Positions 41,491 to 51,507 of a stretch of DNA of 64,000 nucleotides are shown here, piece after piece; the stretch's first letter is position 1, and each line of letters starts with the position of its first letter. A program made the position numbers and the translations under genes. The DNA is from Neocallimastix lanati (nom. inval.) (Eukaryota > Neocallimastigomycota > Neocallimastigomycetes > Neocallimastigales > Neocallimastigaceae). The notes beneath the pieces are model-generated. The model ran no database searches and was not told the origin of the DNA. It saw nothing but the letters and a program-made list of their open reading frames with translations. The stretch lies in assembly GCA_016946835.1 (NCBI GenBank), contig JACVTC010000099.1:646501-710500 (forward strand), read 5' to 3'.

Positions 41491-42363
41491 ATGAATAAAT
41501 TAAATAGCAATAAAAACAATAAGAATAATAAAATTATGTGCTTTAGATGCTATGAGTTAGGTCATAAAGCAATTAATTGTAAACACTCGTTTAAAGAATT
41601 AGCGGAATTAGAAAGAACTGGAATTTTGGAAATAAATAAAAGAAGAAATTTTATACCTGGAAACCATAATAATTATAATTATAAATTTAATTCATATGAT
41701 AGAAATAAAAACTATATTAATTATTATCGTAGAAATTATAATTTAAATAGTAATATTGCTGAAAATCATCATAACACGATTAGTTTTGGTAAAAAGCATA
41801 ATGGAAATAGAGAAATTTATAGAAATAATTATAATTTAAATAATAATTTTGGTAATAATAATTATAATAATTTAAATAATTATCTAAATAAAAGTAATTA
41901 TGATTTAAATAAAAATTTTGGTACCAATAACAATAACAGTAGTTTAAATGAGAATATGAATACAAAAAAAAATAGAATATACAATAATCATGGTATAAAT
42001 TATAATATGCAAGGAAATAAAGATGTAAATATTGGAAATGAAATTAATTTCAACAATAATTTAAATAATAATTGTGTAGAAAATACGTTTAATTCAAATA
42101 TAGATAATACTCAAGATAATATAATTGGAAATAATATAAATAAAAACAATAATGGATATAGTAGAAACATAAATTCAGTAGGAAATAATAGTGGTTTTAA
42201 TAATAACAATACTAATAACAATGATAATTATACAAATAACGAAAATAAAAATGTTAATAATATTAACGAAATGAATTATAATAAAAACAATAATAACAAT
42301 AACAATAACAATAACAATAATAATAATAAAAATAATAATAATAGAAATAAAAAAAATAAATAA
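41491..42363 (+). CDS. Nucleocapsid zinc knuckle with long Asn-rich tail, element 1
   Basis: 290 residues. MCFRCYELGHKAINC is a perfect CX2CX4HX4C knuckle, followed by KHSFKELAELERTGIL and then about 230 residues dominated by Asn (with Tyr, Gly, Lys). The Asn-rich tail resembles the copia linker and host low-complexity proteins and may be a disordered, condensate-prone region. It lies in the +1 frame relative to 40923-41477, 13 bp downstream. Confidence 0.75.
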   Translation: MNKLNSNKNNKNNKIMCFRCYELGHKAINCKHSFKELAELERTGILEINKRRNFIPGNHNNYNYKFNSYDRNKNYINYYRRNYNLNSNIAENHHNTISFGKKHNGNREIYRNNYNLNNNFGNNNYNNLNNYLNKSNYDLNKNFGTNNNNSSLNENMNTKKNRIYNNHGINYNMQGNKDVNIGNEINFNNNLNNNCVENTFNSNIDNTQDNIIGNNINKNNNGYSRNINSVGNNSGFNNNNTNNNDNYTNNENKNVNNINEMNYNKNNNNNNNNNNNNNNKNNNNRNKKNK

Positions 42364-42479
42364 ATAATTTAATTATGATGAAGTATTAATAAATAAATAA
42401 TTATATATATAACAATAATTTAAATTAAATTAATTCGAAATTTCAAGATTTCGAATTTCAAAAATTATAATAATCATTA

Positions 42480-42549
42480 ATTCAAAAATTTAATTTTTTT
42501 AAAAAAAAAAAAAAAAAAAATTAATAAATCCAATAATAAATTTTAATAA

Positions 42550-42590
<41 letters not shown>
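42480..42590. repeat. Long A homopolymers in the 3' untranslated part of element 1
   Basis: An A18 run (about 42501-42520) and an A40 run (about 42550-42590). Element 2 has a similar series of A tracts (54940-55140) in the same place, so the 3' A-rich spacer is a shared trait. Confidence 0.85.
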
Positions 42591-42596
<6 letters not shown>

Positions 42597-42636
42597 TTAT
42601 ATGGTTATAGAGACTTCAGGGGACGAAGTCTAATTT

Positions 42637-42650
42637 AAGTGGGGGCGTCT
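42637..42650 (+). promoter_or_regulatory. Polypurine tract of Gag-only element 1
   Basis: AAGTGGGGGCGTCT abuts the 3' LTR. The preceding GGGACGAAGTCTAATTT is shared with element 2. Confidence 0.7.
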
Positions 42651-43103
42651 TGATACGTGACCACTATAAAAATGGTATTTAGGTAGATTCTTTAGGTTAA
42701 AGAAATACTTAAATATTATTGGTCAATAATAATTTTAGAATAATATATATAATTTTATAAACGGAGAATTCTTTTATTTATAAGTATATACTTATGATAA
42801 ATTAATTCACATAAATAGCTATTTTTATATTTTATTTTAGTATAGTTAAAAAGAGATATTATGTATATTTGAGATAATTAATTATAATATTTATGTAAGA
42901 GAGTAATAATAATAATTGATGTAATAATTAATAATTAATAATAAATAAAGAGTACATTAAAAAGATATATTTATTACTTTATTTTGTATTATTGTATGTG
43001 TTATTTCTATTTAATATTAGAATATATTATTTTGTCATAATTCCTTATTGTCATTGCCCATAAATAAATATTAATTTAGATACATAAATAAAATATCGTA
43101 TCA
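42651..43103 (+). repeat. 3' LTR of Gag-only element 1
   Basis: 453 bp, directly after the polypurine tract and directly before the CTGT target copy. Confidence 0.9.
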
Positions 43104-43104
43104 C

Positions 43105-43662
43105 TGTAAAAGATAAGTTTATTATTAACTAAAATAACGAATAATAACTAAATTTAAAGGCTAAAATAACTTAACACCTCTCTATTCGAGTTGTTAATAA
43201 TAAACACCAAATTAATTAATTCTATAATTATTATTTCTTTTTACACGAGAGTATAGCGCAGTACTTTATAACTCTTATTTGTTATCAGTTACTGGGCTTA
43301 CACTGAGTAATATTTTTTATTTAATAATTATAATTTTATTTATTAATATCAATATTTATAATAACAATTTACGTTAATAGTAACGCTAGTGCGTTACAGT
43401 TACAAGTTCAATTATTATTTATACATGTCAATATTATTATGATTGGTAAATAATTTAATTTAACTTAGTTTACTAATCACTAAATAAAATATATTTAAAT
43501 AAATATTTAACTATATAATTATTTTTAAAATAATAAAATTTAATGTACGAAAATAACAAAAGATTTTATTTGATTAGCCGAAATTGCTAGCTGTTTAGAG
43601 ATACGTTACGTAACCAAAGAACTATCATTGGATAGGCTTGAAGTTACCATGTATCTGTTACA
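43105..43662 (-). repeat. 3' LTR of the young gypsy element
   Basis: 558 bp, TG...CA ended, essentially identical to 50161-50718. Its first three bases now also stand at 40243-40245 because of the CTGT duplication made by the nested element. Confidence 0.9.
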
Positions 43663-43676
43663 AGGCCTCTCCCAAG
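43663..43676 (-). promoter_or_regulatory. Polypurine tract of the young gypsy element
   Basis: Minus strand TTGGGAGAGGCCT lies directly before the 3' LTR, where plus-strand DNA synthesis is primed in LTR elements. Confidence 0.6.
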
Positions 43677-43686
43677 GAGCAAGCTA

Positions 43687-46600
43687 CTAATGGTTGACGA
43701 CGCTAGCGATGAACTGGCTATAGCTAAAATCTTGGTAATCCTCCAGCAATTCTGCGTAGTGAGGATTGTCGTCGATCACGTCGGCGTTGACCCACTCTTG
43801 TTTATCATTCTGGTACGCAACCAGGTATTGATAAAGTCCTTGGTGTTTCCTTGATCCAAGGATATGAATTATCTTTTGGTTTCCTGCAGGAGCCGGCACT
43901 AATGTTTTAGGTAATTTGTAGAATGGTTCCAATTCACTCACATGGAACACTGGGTACATATTTGGGAAAGGTGAACGACTTATATCTAATCTATAATTCT
44001 TCTTTTCTTCGTCGACACCAACTACCTTGAATGGTCCGAATTTTCTTGTTGCAAGTTTGTAGAATGGCAATGCGTCATAATTTTCAGGTTTCTTTAGCCA
44101 TACTTTATCCAACAACCTGTACCTAGGGTAATTATCTGTACGGGTCCTATCCATATTATCCAGGTATCTTGTTTGGGCGATTTCTAGGATGTGCTTTAGG
44201 TTTCCCAAGTTGTGAGCAAAGCTATCGATCATTTTAGCTTCACCTAACGAGTGCACTAAATCGGCTGTTTTGGGGGAATTGTGTACCTGGTAGTTATATA
44301 AGGTGAGGAAAGGAGATTGTTGGGTAGAAGCGTGGATTGCGTTGTTATAGCAGAACTCTGCTAAGAACAAGTAGTCCATCCAACTTTCATCATCGTAGGT
44401 TCCCACAAAGCACCGTAAATAAGTCTCTACGTAGGCATTGTTCCTTTCTACTTGGCCTACTGTCTCGTGGTGACTAGTGGTAGCATGGTTTACTTCGGTC
44501 CCGAAGAACTCTAGTAGCTCCTTCCATACCTGACTGGTGAACTGAACTCCTCTATCAGTTGTAACTACTTTAGGGAATCCATGCAACCTGTAAATCTCCT
44601 TTAGGAATGCGTCAGCAGTCTCGTTAGCGTTTGGCACATGTTTGAATCCTATCAGGTGTATCATCTTGGTTAATTTATCACAGCATACTAAGATACAACC
44701 TGCTCTTTTCGTTTCCCAAGCATAACCACTATTGGTCCTTACTCTACTTTTCACTGGCAGATCAGTTATAAAATCCAATTGTACCTCTTGCCAGGGTAAT
44801 TCTGCAACCGGAACTCTTACCGCAGTACCATATTCTTTATGGCGGTCATCCTTCTTAGTAGCGCAGGTTCTACAAGCTTTCACGTAGCCTGATATATCCT
44901 TCCTCATCTTCGGCCAGTAGAAATTCCTAGATACTAGGTCCGAAGTCTTATCAATTCCTAAGTGTCCTGCGTACTCCGAGTCATGGTTTAATTGAATAAT
45001 TGTTTTCCTGAACGTTGTGGGCACGTAAATTTGTTCAGGGTTTTCCTTTCTAACCAGAAGGCCATCTACTTCTAGCCAATGCTTCTTGTTGTAATTATTT
45101 CTGGCATCTTCTGCTAGATCTTTCATAATCTCTTGGGCCATTTTGTCCTGTCGGTAGGCCTGCTTGATATCATCCACGAAATTGGTAGCTAAGGCTAGAT
45201 AACTGGCTTCTCCATTTACGTCATCAAATCCTACCAATTGATCGGGTTTTAATAGACTATCTTTATCAAATTCTTTACCCTCAGTTTTCTCTGTTTCAAC
45301 TCTTGAGAGGGCGTCAGCTTTACCATTTTTCTTCCCAGGTCTGTAAACTATTTCAAACCAGTATGTGGCGAATAGTTCTTGCCATCTAATTTGCCTAGGA
45401 GTTAGTAATTGTGGTTTGGTAGCGAACAACAGATTTCTGTGGTCACTATAAACAATAATTTTATGCTTCGCACCTTGAAGCAAGTGTCGCCATTCTGTAA
45501 AAGCAGTCTTAATGGCTAATAGTTCTTTCTCTGTAATCGAATAATTTACTTCAGCCTTACTAAGTGTCTTAGAATAATAATATATAGGATGAAGGGTACC
45601 ATCGTCTCCTTTCTGTGACAGCACACCTCCTATCGCGTAATTACTAGCATCGCATTCAACGAAGAACTGTTTCTCGTGGTCAGGATAAGCTAGTACTGGC
45701 GGAGAGGTAAGCATTTCCTTTAATTTGTGAAACGCGGCTAATCCTTCCTCGCTCCATTCAAATTTTTCTTTCTTTGAGGTCATTTTAAATAACGGTTTGG
45801 CTATTTCAGAGAAATTCTTAATAAAATTCCTGTAATAATTGCAGAAGCCTAAGAAGCTTTGCATCTGCTTGATATTTTCTGGTTGTGGCCATTCGGCCAC
45901 GGCCTTAATCTTTTCTGGGTCAGTCTCTACACCATCCTTGCTGACCACATGGCCTAAAAATGAGATCTTTAACTTATGTAGCTCACATTTGGACATCTTA
46001 GCTATAAGTTTATGTTGTATCAGCTTCTTTAAAATCGTTCGAACATGCTCTACATGTTCCTCCAAAGTTTTGGAATATACGACGATGTCATCTAAGTAGA
46101 CTTGACAGTACTTCCCGATATCCTCGCTGAAGACATCATTCACGAAGCTTTGGAACACTGCTGGTGCATTGGTTAACCCAAAAGGCATTACCAAATGCTC
46201 AAAGTGTCCAAACTTGGTGTTGAAGGCTGTCTTATACTCATCACCTTCTCGAATTCGTACCAAGTTATATGCAGATTTTAGGTCGAACTTGGAGAACACA
46301 ACTGCTCCTTTCATAGCTTCGAACACTGCACTAATTCTTGGGATCGGATAGGCGTTGCGTTTAGTCCATTGGTTCAGTTTGCGATAATCCATGCATAGTC
46401 GTAGCTCACCTGATTTCTTCGGCACGAACAATACAGGGTAACCCGCCGGAGATTCTGACCTTCTTATAAACCCCTTAGCTAAATTTTCATCAATATATTC
46501 TTTAAGTGCTTTCTCTTCTTTAGGACTCGTTGGGTAGATAGCTCCTTTATAAAGTGGTGCATCAGGCTCTAGTTCTATTTTGCAATCATACGGCCTGTGC

Positions 46601-49365
46601 TCTGGTAATGTCTCAGCGATTTCTTCATTGAATGCTTCCGTTAAGTCACCGTAATACTTATCTATAATTTCGCCTATTGACAATAGCTTCTCAAGTCCCA
46701 CCTTTCTGATTGTTTCCGCTACCGAATCCTCTTGCGTGATCATGGCTAGATGATCTTTTGTCTGGCTACCTTTTTGTGCACTACTTTCCGTAGGGTTTTT
46801 ATTGATTTCACTCTCCTTTAGATTTTTAGTCTTCTGTACCTTGAACCAATCTGCCCATTTATCGTAATCCACTAAATAATCGTAGTAATCCATCGTATAC
46901 TCAATTCCTCTATCACGGTAGTATTGCCTCGTTAATTCATACACCGTGTCCTTCAACTTCTGGTTATCAATAACCTGATTTATAATTTTGGTAATTCTCG
47001 CTGTAGGTTGAATCTCCTTTTGCACAGCTTCTTCTCTTTCTTCTGGGAGTTGCACCATGTAGATACTTTCACCTGCGCACTCTCCTGGTGAGTCTACATC
47101 TGGTAGCCCTGGTCTTTCTCCATCTATTTTATATACCTTAGGCTGTTGATCATGGACGTCAATCTTTCTATAGATTAAATGTCTATCCATGAATCTTGAT
47201 CCCAGAATGATCGTTCTCGGCATAGCCTCGGCTAGCCTGCATCTTGTATTAAAGTCATACCATTTGACTCTACCAGTACGCTCTTCGACCAGCTTAATCT
47301 TAATCTTGAACTCTTCCGTAACCTGTGGTATCAGCACTTTACCAGCGGCAGTAGTGAACGTTAAGGGACGGTCTTCTGTCTTGAGTCCCATCTCCTTGGC
47401 TAGCTGCGGATGGATCATGTTGATCTGTGATCCAGTATCGTACAGCACATTTAAATCTTGGAGCCCCTCTTTGGTACGAAGATTACTTATCTTGGCCTCA
47501 GGCACAAATTCTTCGCACTCAGACCCAGCTTGCATTAGAAGTGCTGTCTTGGGGATTGGATTATTACTGCTGGTACGTGAGTCTTTGTAGTAATTTTGCT
47601 TTTCGCTTGGCCTCGTACTGAAATCTTTACCACTATTGTGGTTATATCCATCTTTCTTGTTTTTATCGTAATTGTTTTGCTTAGTAGGCTCTTTCCTACT
47701 GAAATCTCTTTTGTCGCCTCGGCGATTATCGCTGTTCCTCCTTCTTTTGGCTTCAATATCCTTGGAGGGTCTTCGCGGGTCCATCATTCCAAGTAGGGCC
47801 ATGATGGCTATCTTCCTCTCGCGGTTATATTCGTATCTTTCTAGGTAATCGTCTTTGTAATCCGCGGGGAATGTGTCGCATCTCCTTAGACAAGTCACGT
47901 AATCTTCTAAGGTTTGCTTTTCTGCAGGCAGATCATAAAAGGCTTCACGAACCGAGGGTCTAACTTGTTGTACGAGTAGTAGTCTTTTGGTTTCATCCGT
48001 TAGTTGAAGTATTCTGCCTAACCTATTGAATTCTGATAGGTATTCATAGGCTTTACCCCAATCGTGCCTAAGTTTAAGCATTGCTGTTTTAACTTCCTCC
48101 AATGTTCTCTCGCTTTTAAATTCTTTCAGCAATCTATCCATCAACCTTTGGGGTTGTGGGTCATCTCGTTGTTTGAATACTTCGTCCATTTGGTACCACT
48201 TCTTCGCAGTTCCTTGTAAGTGGTCCTCAATAAAGTACAACATAGCCGTGGGCTCGCTTTGGTAATACTTCTGGTGTCTACCAAAGTACCTTTTTAACCT
48301 GTCAATAAATGATTCTACATCTCCATTTTCACCATTGAACATTGGGATGTCTCGTTCGTACTCCACAGGGTACGCGTCGGTCATAACCACATCTTCCATC
48401 GCACTTCTGGTCATTATAGGCGGCGTGAAGTGGTGATAACTACCGTATCTTGCTTCTTTAGTATCTATGTGTAGTGGGAAAGGTTTGCTTGTCGATGCTT
48501 GCTCCTTATTCTGAGCATCCAAAGCCAGCTTACCCAGTCGTTCGATCTCCTGTTGCTGTACCTGGTTAATGGCCATTAGCTTCTCGATTTTTTCTTCAAG
48601 CTCATTCAAGTGTGCCTTATCCCTTTCTTGGTTCGCATCCAAGAATTCCTCAATCTTGAACAATTTCTGACCTTTATCCTCTAGGTCTTGTTGTATTTGT
48701 TTTCCTTTTATCTGGTCCGCATCCAGATAGGTTTCAATCTTCTTGATTTCAGCTTTAACAGCGGCCTCTTTATCTTTACTTTCAGCAAGTTGCTGACTTA
48801 GATACGCTTGTACCTTTTGAAGCTCTAGCACACTAGCTTGGCTACTAGACTCCTCGTCTTCCACACGCCTCTCAACCTCTCCAAATCGTTGGTCCACAGC
48901 GGGGATAAAGTTGCTTAGTTCGGCTTCAATTTTAGCGAATCTCATTTCACTCTGGTTTTGCATCTGTTCTATCATTGCAGCCGTCTGTTGCTGAGTGCTT
49001 ATTATCATGTTCTTAAAGTCCTCCATCTGCTTACTCAGCAAAGCAGCAAAGTCCATCGCTCCAGCATTAACATTTTTGCTTGAACTTTCTCCTTGGTTAG
49101 TTCCTGGCCCACTAGCTTCAGGTTTACTAGCCTCAGGTTGACTCTTCTCAGGCGCCACAGCTGGTTTAGGTTTAGAAACAGCTGGTTTCTCAGGAGTAGT
49201 AGTCGTTTTCTTGTCTCCTGTATTTTGGCGTCGAGATGGAGGTGGTTCTACAGGCGTAGGGCTACTATCTGCAGTCACGCTGCCCACCGAACTCTTCAAA
49301 GAACCACTCCTTGTGGTTTTTCTTGTGTTTTCAGGCGCCTTATTACTCTTATTCTTTTTATCCAT
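43687..49365 (-). CDS. Ty3/gypsy Gag-Pol polyprotein with C-terminal chromodomain
   Basis: 1,892 residues without a stop. Order: Pro/Lys/Ser-rich N-terminus (1-100); coiled coil (about 165-290, QQEIERLGK heptads); capsid (about 345-460, FIEDHLQGTAKKWYQM); a basic Arg/Lys/Asn stretch (about 535-610) where a CCHC knuckle would be expected but none is seen; retropepsin (about 635, VLYDTGSQINMIHP); reverse transcriptase (about 990-1170, [22 protein letters not shown] near 1090); RNase H (about 1230-1350, FFVECDASNYAIGGVLSQ); integrase (about 1465-1700: HHCC, then DFITDLP, TTDRGVQFTS, GQVERNNAYVE); GPF-type module (KFGPFKVVGV, YPVFHVSELEPF); chromodomain-like end (about 1835-1872, YLVAYQNDKQEWVNADVI), which in chromoviruses reads histone marks and targets insertion. 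All catalytic residues look intact, so probably active. Codon and base use are unlike the host genes. Confidence 0.95.
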   Translation of the reverse strand: MDKKNKSNKAPENTRKTTRSGSLKSSVGSVTADSSPTPVEPPPSRRQNTGDKKTTTTPEKPAVSKPKPAVAPEKSQPEASKPEASGPGTNQGESSSKNVNAGAMDFAALLSKQMEDFKNMIISTQQQTAAMIEQMQNQSEMRFAKIEAELSNFIPAVDQRFGEVERRVEDEESSSQASVLELQKVQAYLSQQLAESKDKEAAVKAEIKKIETYLDADQIKGKQIQQDLEDKGQKLFKIEEFLDANQERDKAHLNELEEKIEKLMAINQVQQQEIERLGKLALDAQNKEQASTSKPFPLHIDTKEARYGSYHHFTPPIMTRSAMEDVVMTDAYPVEYERDIPMFNGENGDVESFIDRLKRYFGRHQKYYQSEPTAMLYFIEDHLQGTAKKWYQMDEVFKQRDDPQPQRLMDRLLKEFKSERTLEEVKTAMLKLRHDWGKAYEYLSEFNRLGRILQLTDETKRLLLVQQVRPSVREAFYDLPAEKQTLEDYVTCLRRCDTFPADYKDDYLERYEYNRERKIAIMALLGMMDPRRPSKDIEAKRRRNSDNRRGDKRDFSRKEPTKQNNYDKNKKDGYNHNSGKDFSTRPSEKQNYYKDSRTSSNNPIPKTALLMQAGSECEEFVPEAKISNLRTKEGLQDLNVLYDTGSQINMIHPQLAKEMGLKTEDRPLTFTTAAGKVLIPQVTEEFKIKIKLVEERTGRVKWYDFNTRCRLAEAMPRTIILGSRFMDRHLIYRKIDVHDQQPKVYKIDGERPGLPDVDSPGECAGESIYMVQLPEEREEAVQKEIQPTARITKIINQVIDNQKLKDTVYELTRQYYRDRGIEYTMDYYDYLVDYDKWADWFKVQKTKNLKESEINKNPTESSAQKGSQTKDHLAMITQEDSVAETIRKVGLEKLLSIGEIIDKYYGDLTEAFNEEIAETLPEHRPYDCKIELEPDAPLYKGAIYPTSPKEEKALKEYIDENLAKGFIRRSESPAGYPVLFVPKKSGELRLCMDYRKLNQWTKRNAYPIPRISAVFEAMKGAVVFSKFDLKSAYNLVRIREGDEYKTAFNTKFGHFEHLVMPFGLTNAPAVFQSFVNDVFSEDIGKYCQVYLDDIVVYSKTLEEHVEHVRTILKKLIQHKLIAKMSKCELHKLKISFLGHVVSKDGVETDPEKIKAVAEWPQPENIKQMQSFLGFCNYYRNFIKNFSEIAKPLFKMTSKKEKFEWSEEGLAAFHKLKEMLTSPPVLAYPDHEKQFFVECDASNYAIGGVLSQKGDDGTLHPIYYYSKTLSKAEVNYSITEKELLAIKTAFTEWRHLLQGAKHKIIVYSDHRNLLFATKPQLLTPRQIRWQELFATYWFEIVYRPGKKNGKADALSRVETEKTEGKEFDKDSLLKPDQLVGFDDVNGEASYLALATNFVDDIKQAYRQDKMAQEIMKDLAEDARNNYNKKHWLEVDGLLVRKENPEQIYVPTTFRKTIIQLNHDSEYAGHLGIDKTSDLVSRNFYWPKMRKDISGYVKACRTCATKKDDRHKEYGTAVRVPVAELPWQEVQLDFITDLPVKSRVRTNSGYAWETKRAGCILVCCDKLTKMIHLIGFKHVPNANETADAFLKEIYRLHGFPKVVTTDRGVQFTSQVWKELLEFFGTEVNHATTSHHETVGQVERNNAYVETYLRCFVGTYDDESWMDYLFLAEFCYNNAIHASTQQSPFLTLYNYQVHNSPKTADLVHSLGEAKMIDSFAHNLGNLKHILEIAQTRYLDNMDRTRTDNYPRYRLLDKVWLKKPENYDALPFYKLATRKFGPFKVVGVDEEKKNYRLDISRSPFPNMYPVFHVSELEPFYKLPKTLVPAPAGNQKIIHILGSRKHQGLYQYLVAYQNDKQEWVNADVIDDNPHYAELLEDYQDFSYSQFIASVVNH

Positions 49366-49485
49366 TTACTTTTCCTTAATAATTTATCTGGTAATTATAA
49401 ATATATCCACTCACTTTTAGTTTATTTAAAAGATTATAATTTATTCGCTCACTTAAATTTATTTAGTTGATATAATCGTCCACTT

Positions 49486-49525
<40 letters not shown>

Positions 49526-49893
49526 ATAATATAAAATAAATAAAAAAAAATAAAAAAAAATAAAATAAAAGAAATAAAATTTTTTTTTTTAAAATTAAAT
49601 GTATAAAAAATTAATAATTTAAATAAATAATTATTTTAAAAATTTTTTCTTTCGCTTCCCGAGTCACAAATATAAATTTGTACAAAAAATGACTACCTAT
49701 CAAGCAAAAGCGAATTTTATTTGGTAAAGTACGAAATTTTTATTAATTAAAAATCGGTACTACCAAAAATTTAAAATTTTTAAATTAAATAACGATTTAT
49801 AATTAAATTATTAATAAATTAAATTTCGGATATACGAAATTTTAAAAAATTTAAATTTTTAAATTTTTGATCAAAATTTTATTTTGAAGCCAA

Positions 49894-49928
<35 letters not shown>

Positions 49929-50160
49929 TAAAATTTTTTTTTGTGGCTTCCTTCGCTACGTATTGTGGCGTAAAATTTTGTGTCAAAAATTTTCTAAGTT
50001 ATACAGATAAAAGTAAACAAAGAAAATAAATAAACTATGCTTTATTTTTTAAATATTAATTTTATTTTCTAAAACTAACTATTCTATCTATTAAATTATT
50101 ACTTAGCGTTTAAATTTTTATTTAATTATTATCGGCTATTTAGTTATAAAGCGTTACTAT
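49366..50160 (-). other. 5' leader of the young gypsy element
   Basis: About 0.8 kb between the 5' LTR and the polyprotein start with no gene. It holds two long T tracts (49486-49519, 49896-49925). A-rich on the sense strand, as retrotransposon leaders often are. Confidence 0.6.
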
Positions 50161-50718
50161 TGTAAAAGGTAAGTTTATTATTAACTAAAATAACGAATAA
50201 TAACTAAATTTAAAGGCTAAAATAACTTAACACCTCTCTATTCGAGTTGTTAATAATAAACACCAAATTAATTAATTCTATAATTATTATTTCTTTTTAC
50301 ACGAGAGTATAGCGCAGTACTTTATAACTCTTATTTGTTATCAGTTACTGGGCTTACACTGAGTAATATTTTTTATTTAATAATTATAATTTTATTTATT
50401 AATATCAATATTTATAATAACAATTTACGTTAATAGTAACGCTAGTGCGTTACAGTTACAAGTTCAATTATTATTTATACATGTCAATATTATTATGATT
50501 GGTAAATAATTTAATTTAACTTAGTTTACTAATCACTAAATAAAATATATTTAAATAAATATTTAACTATATAATTATTTTTAAAATAATAAAATTTAAT
50601 GTACGAAAATAACAAAAGATTTTATTTGATTAGCCGAAATTGCTAGCTGTTTAGAGATACGTTACGTAACCAAAGAACTATCATTGGATAGGCTTGAAGT
50701 TACCATGTATCTGTTACA
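50161..50718 (-). repeat. 5' LTR of the young gypsy element
   Basis: 558 bp, one mismatch found against the other LTR. On the minus strand it is followed by ATAGTAACGCTTTATAACT, which has no TGG and so no ordinary tRNA 3'-end primer-binding site. Confidence 0.9.
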
Positions 50719-50777
50719 CTAACTCTTGGTAAAGAATGAATTAATAACCTTTATTTTATTATTAATAATTCTTTACT

Positions 50778-51507
50778 TGTTGAAATTATAACTGAATTGA
50801 AATCTCAATTTCAGTTATTTACATTTCAATAGTTAAAAAATATTATTTATTTAATTATAAATAATATATATATTTAAATAATTAATAATTAATATAAATT
50901 CTTATTTAATATTTAAAGAATTATCTTAGGCCTAATAATTCTGAGAATATTAATAAATAAGATTTATATTAATAATTTCAATTATCTACATATGACGTCA
51001 CATGTATTTATTTATATTACGTTTATATATATGTTTACATCATATATATTAACTACTATTTTTAATTATTCAAATTAATTATACAAATTAAATTTATTTA
51101 ATTATATTAAATATTTTAAACATATCGATATTGTTATTATCTTAATATTTTATTAATATTCATATTACTATATTATTAATATCTTATAATTAAATATTAT
51201 TATTATGTAACTTACAAAGTATAAAAGAAAGATGTAAAAATCTATCTTTTATGTTCTTTGTAAGGTTATTGTATTTACAATAATTATATACTAATAATTC
51301 AATAAATAAATATTTTCATAAATCCTTCAAAGAAATTATTATTTAAAATATTCTTAGATATTAAGTGTTTAAATAACTTAACTATTTATCTTATATTATT
51401 TTTATATTATTATTAATTAATTATTGTTGGATTATTAATATATAATTCAACATATTAACCTAGTAACGTTATTAATCATAAAACTATTTTATATCTTAAT
51501 TTTAACA
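50778..51507 (+). repeat. Solo LTR (TGTTGAAA family) in tandem unit A
   Basis: 730 bp, TGTTGAAATT...TTTTAACA, flanked by TTACT on both sides (50773-50777, 51508-51512). Units B and C show the uninterrupted TTCTTTACTAAATTG target. A related copy is at 62927-63635. Orientation is uncertain; plus is given because it starts TG in this direction. AAGTATAAAAGAAAG near 51220 is a possible TATA box. Confidence 0.85.

Larger units (their letters stand above)
40246..43103 (+). mobile_element. Gag-only LTR retrotransposon 1 (TR-GAG type)
   Basis: 2,858 bp with 453-bp LTRs (40246-40698 and 42651-43103) that begin TGATAC and end GTATCA. I saw one difference between them (T/C in GTCATTGCCTATA). CTGT on both sides is a 4-bp target duplication, or ACTGT if the final A is shared. 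Inside are a primer-binding-like site, two Gag reading frames and a polypurine tract, and nothing else: no protease, RT or integrase. It must be mobilised by another element. It sits inside the young gypsy LTR and is therefore younger still. Confidence 0.85.
40243..50718 (-). mobile_element. Full-length young Ty3/gypsy (chromovirus-like) retrotransposon, interrupted by a Gag-only element
   Basis: Two 558-bp LTRs (43105-43662 and 50161-50718) flank a single 1,892-codon polyprotein on the minus strand. On that strand the LTR runs TGTAACAG...CTTTTACA. The LTRs differ at only one base that I found (A/G at LTR position 9), so the insertion is recent. The Gag-only element 40246-43103 landed three bases inside the outer end of the left LTR (TGT left at 40243-40245), duplicating CTGT. 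The outer flanks (TACAC left, CTAAC right) give no clean target duplication. Its coding region is far richer in G+C than everything around it. Confidence 0.85.

Noticed and set aside
45839-49470. Several plus-strand frames of 60-133 codons
   Set aside because: Antisense shadows of the gypsy polyprotein, which has motifs along its whole length.
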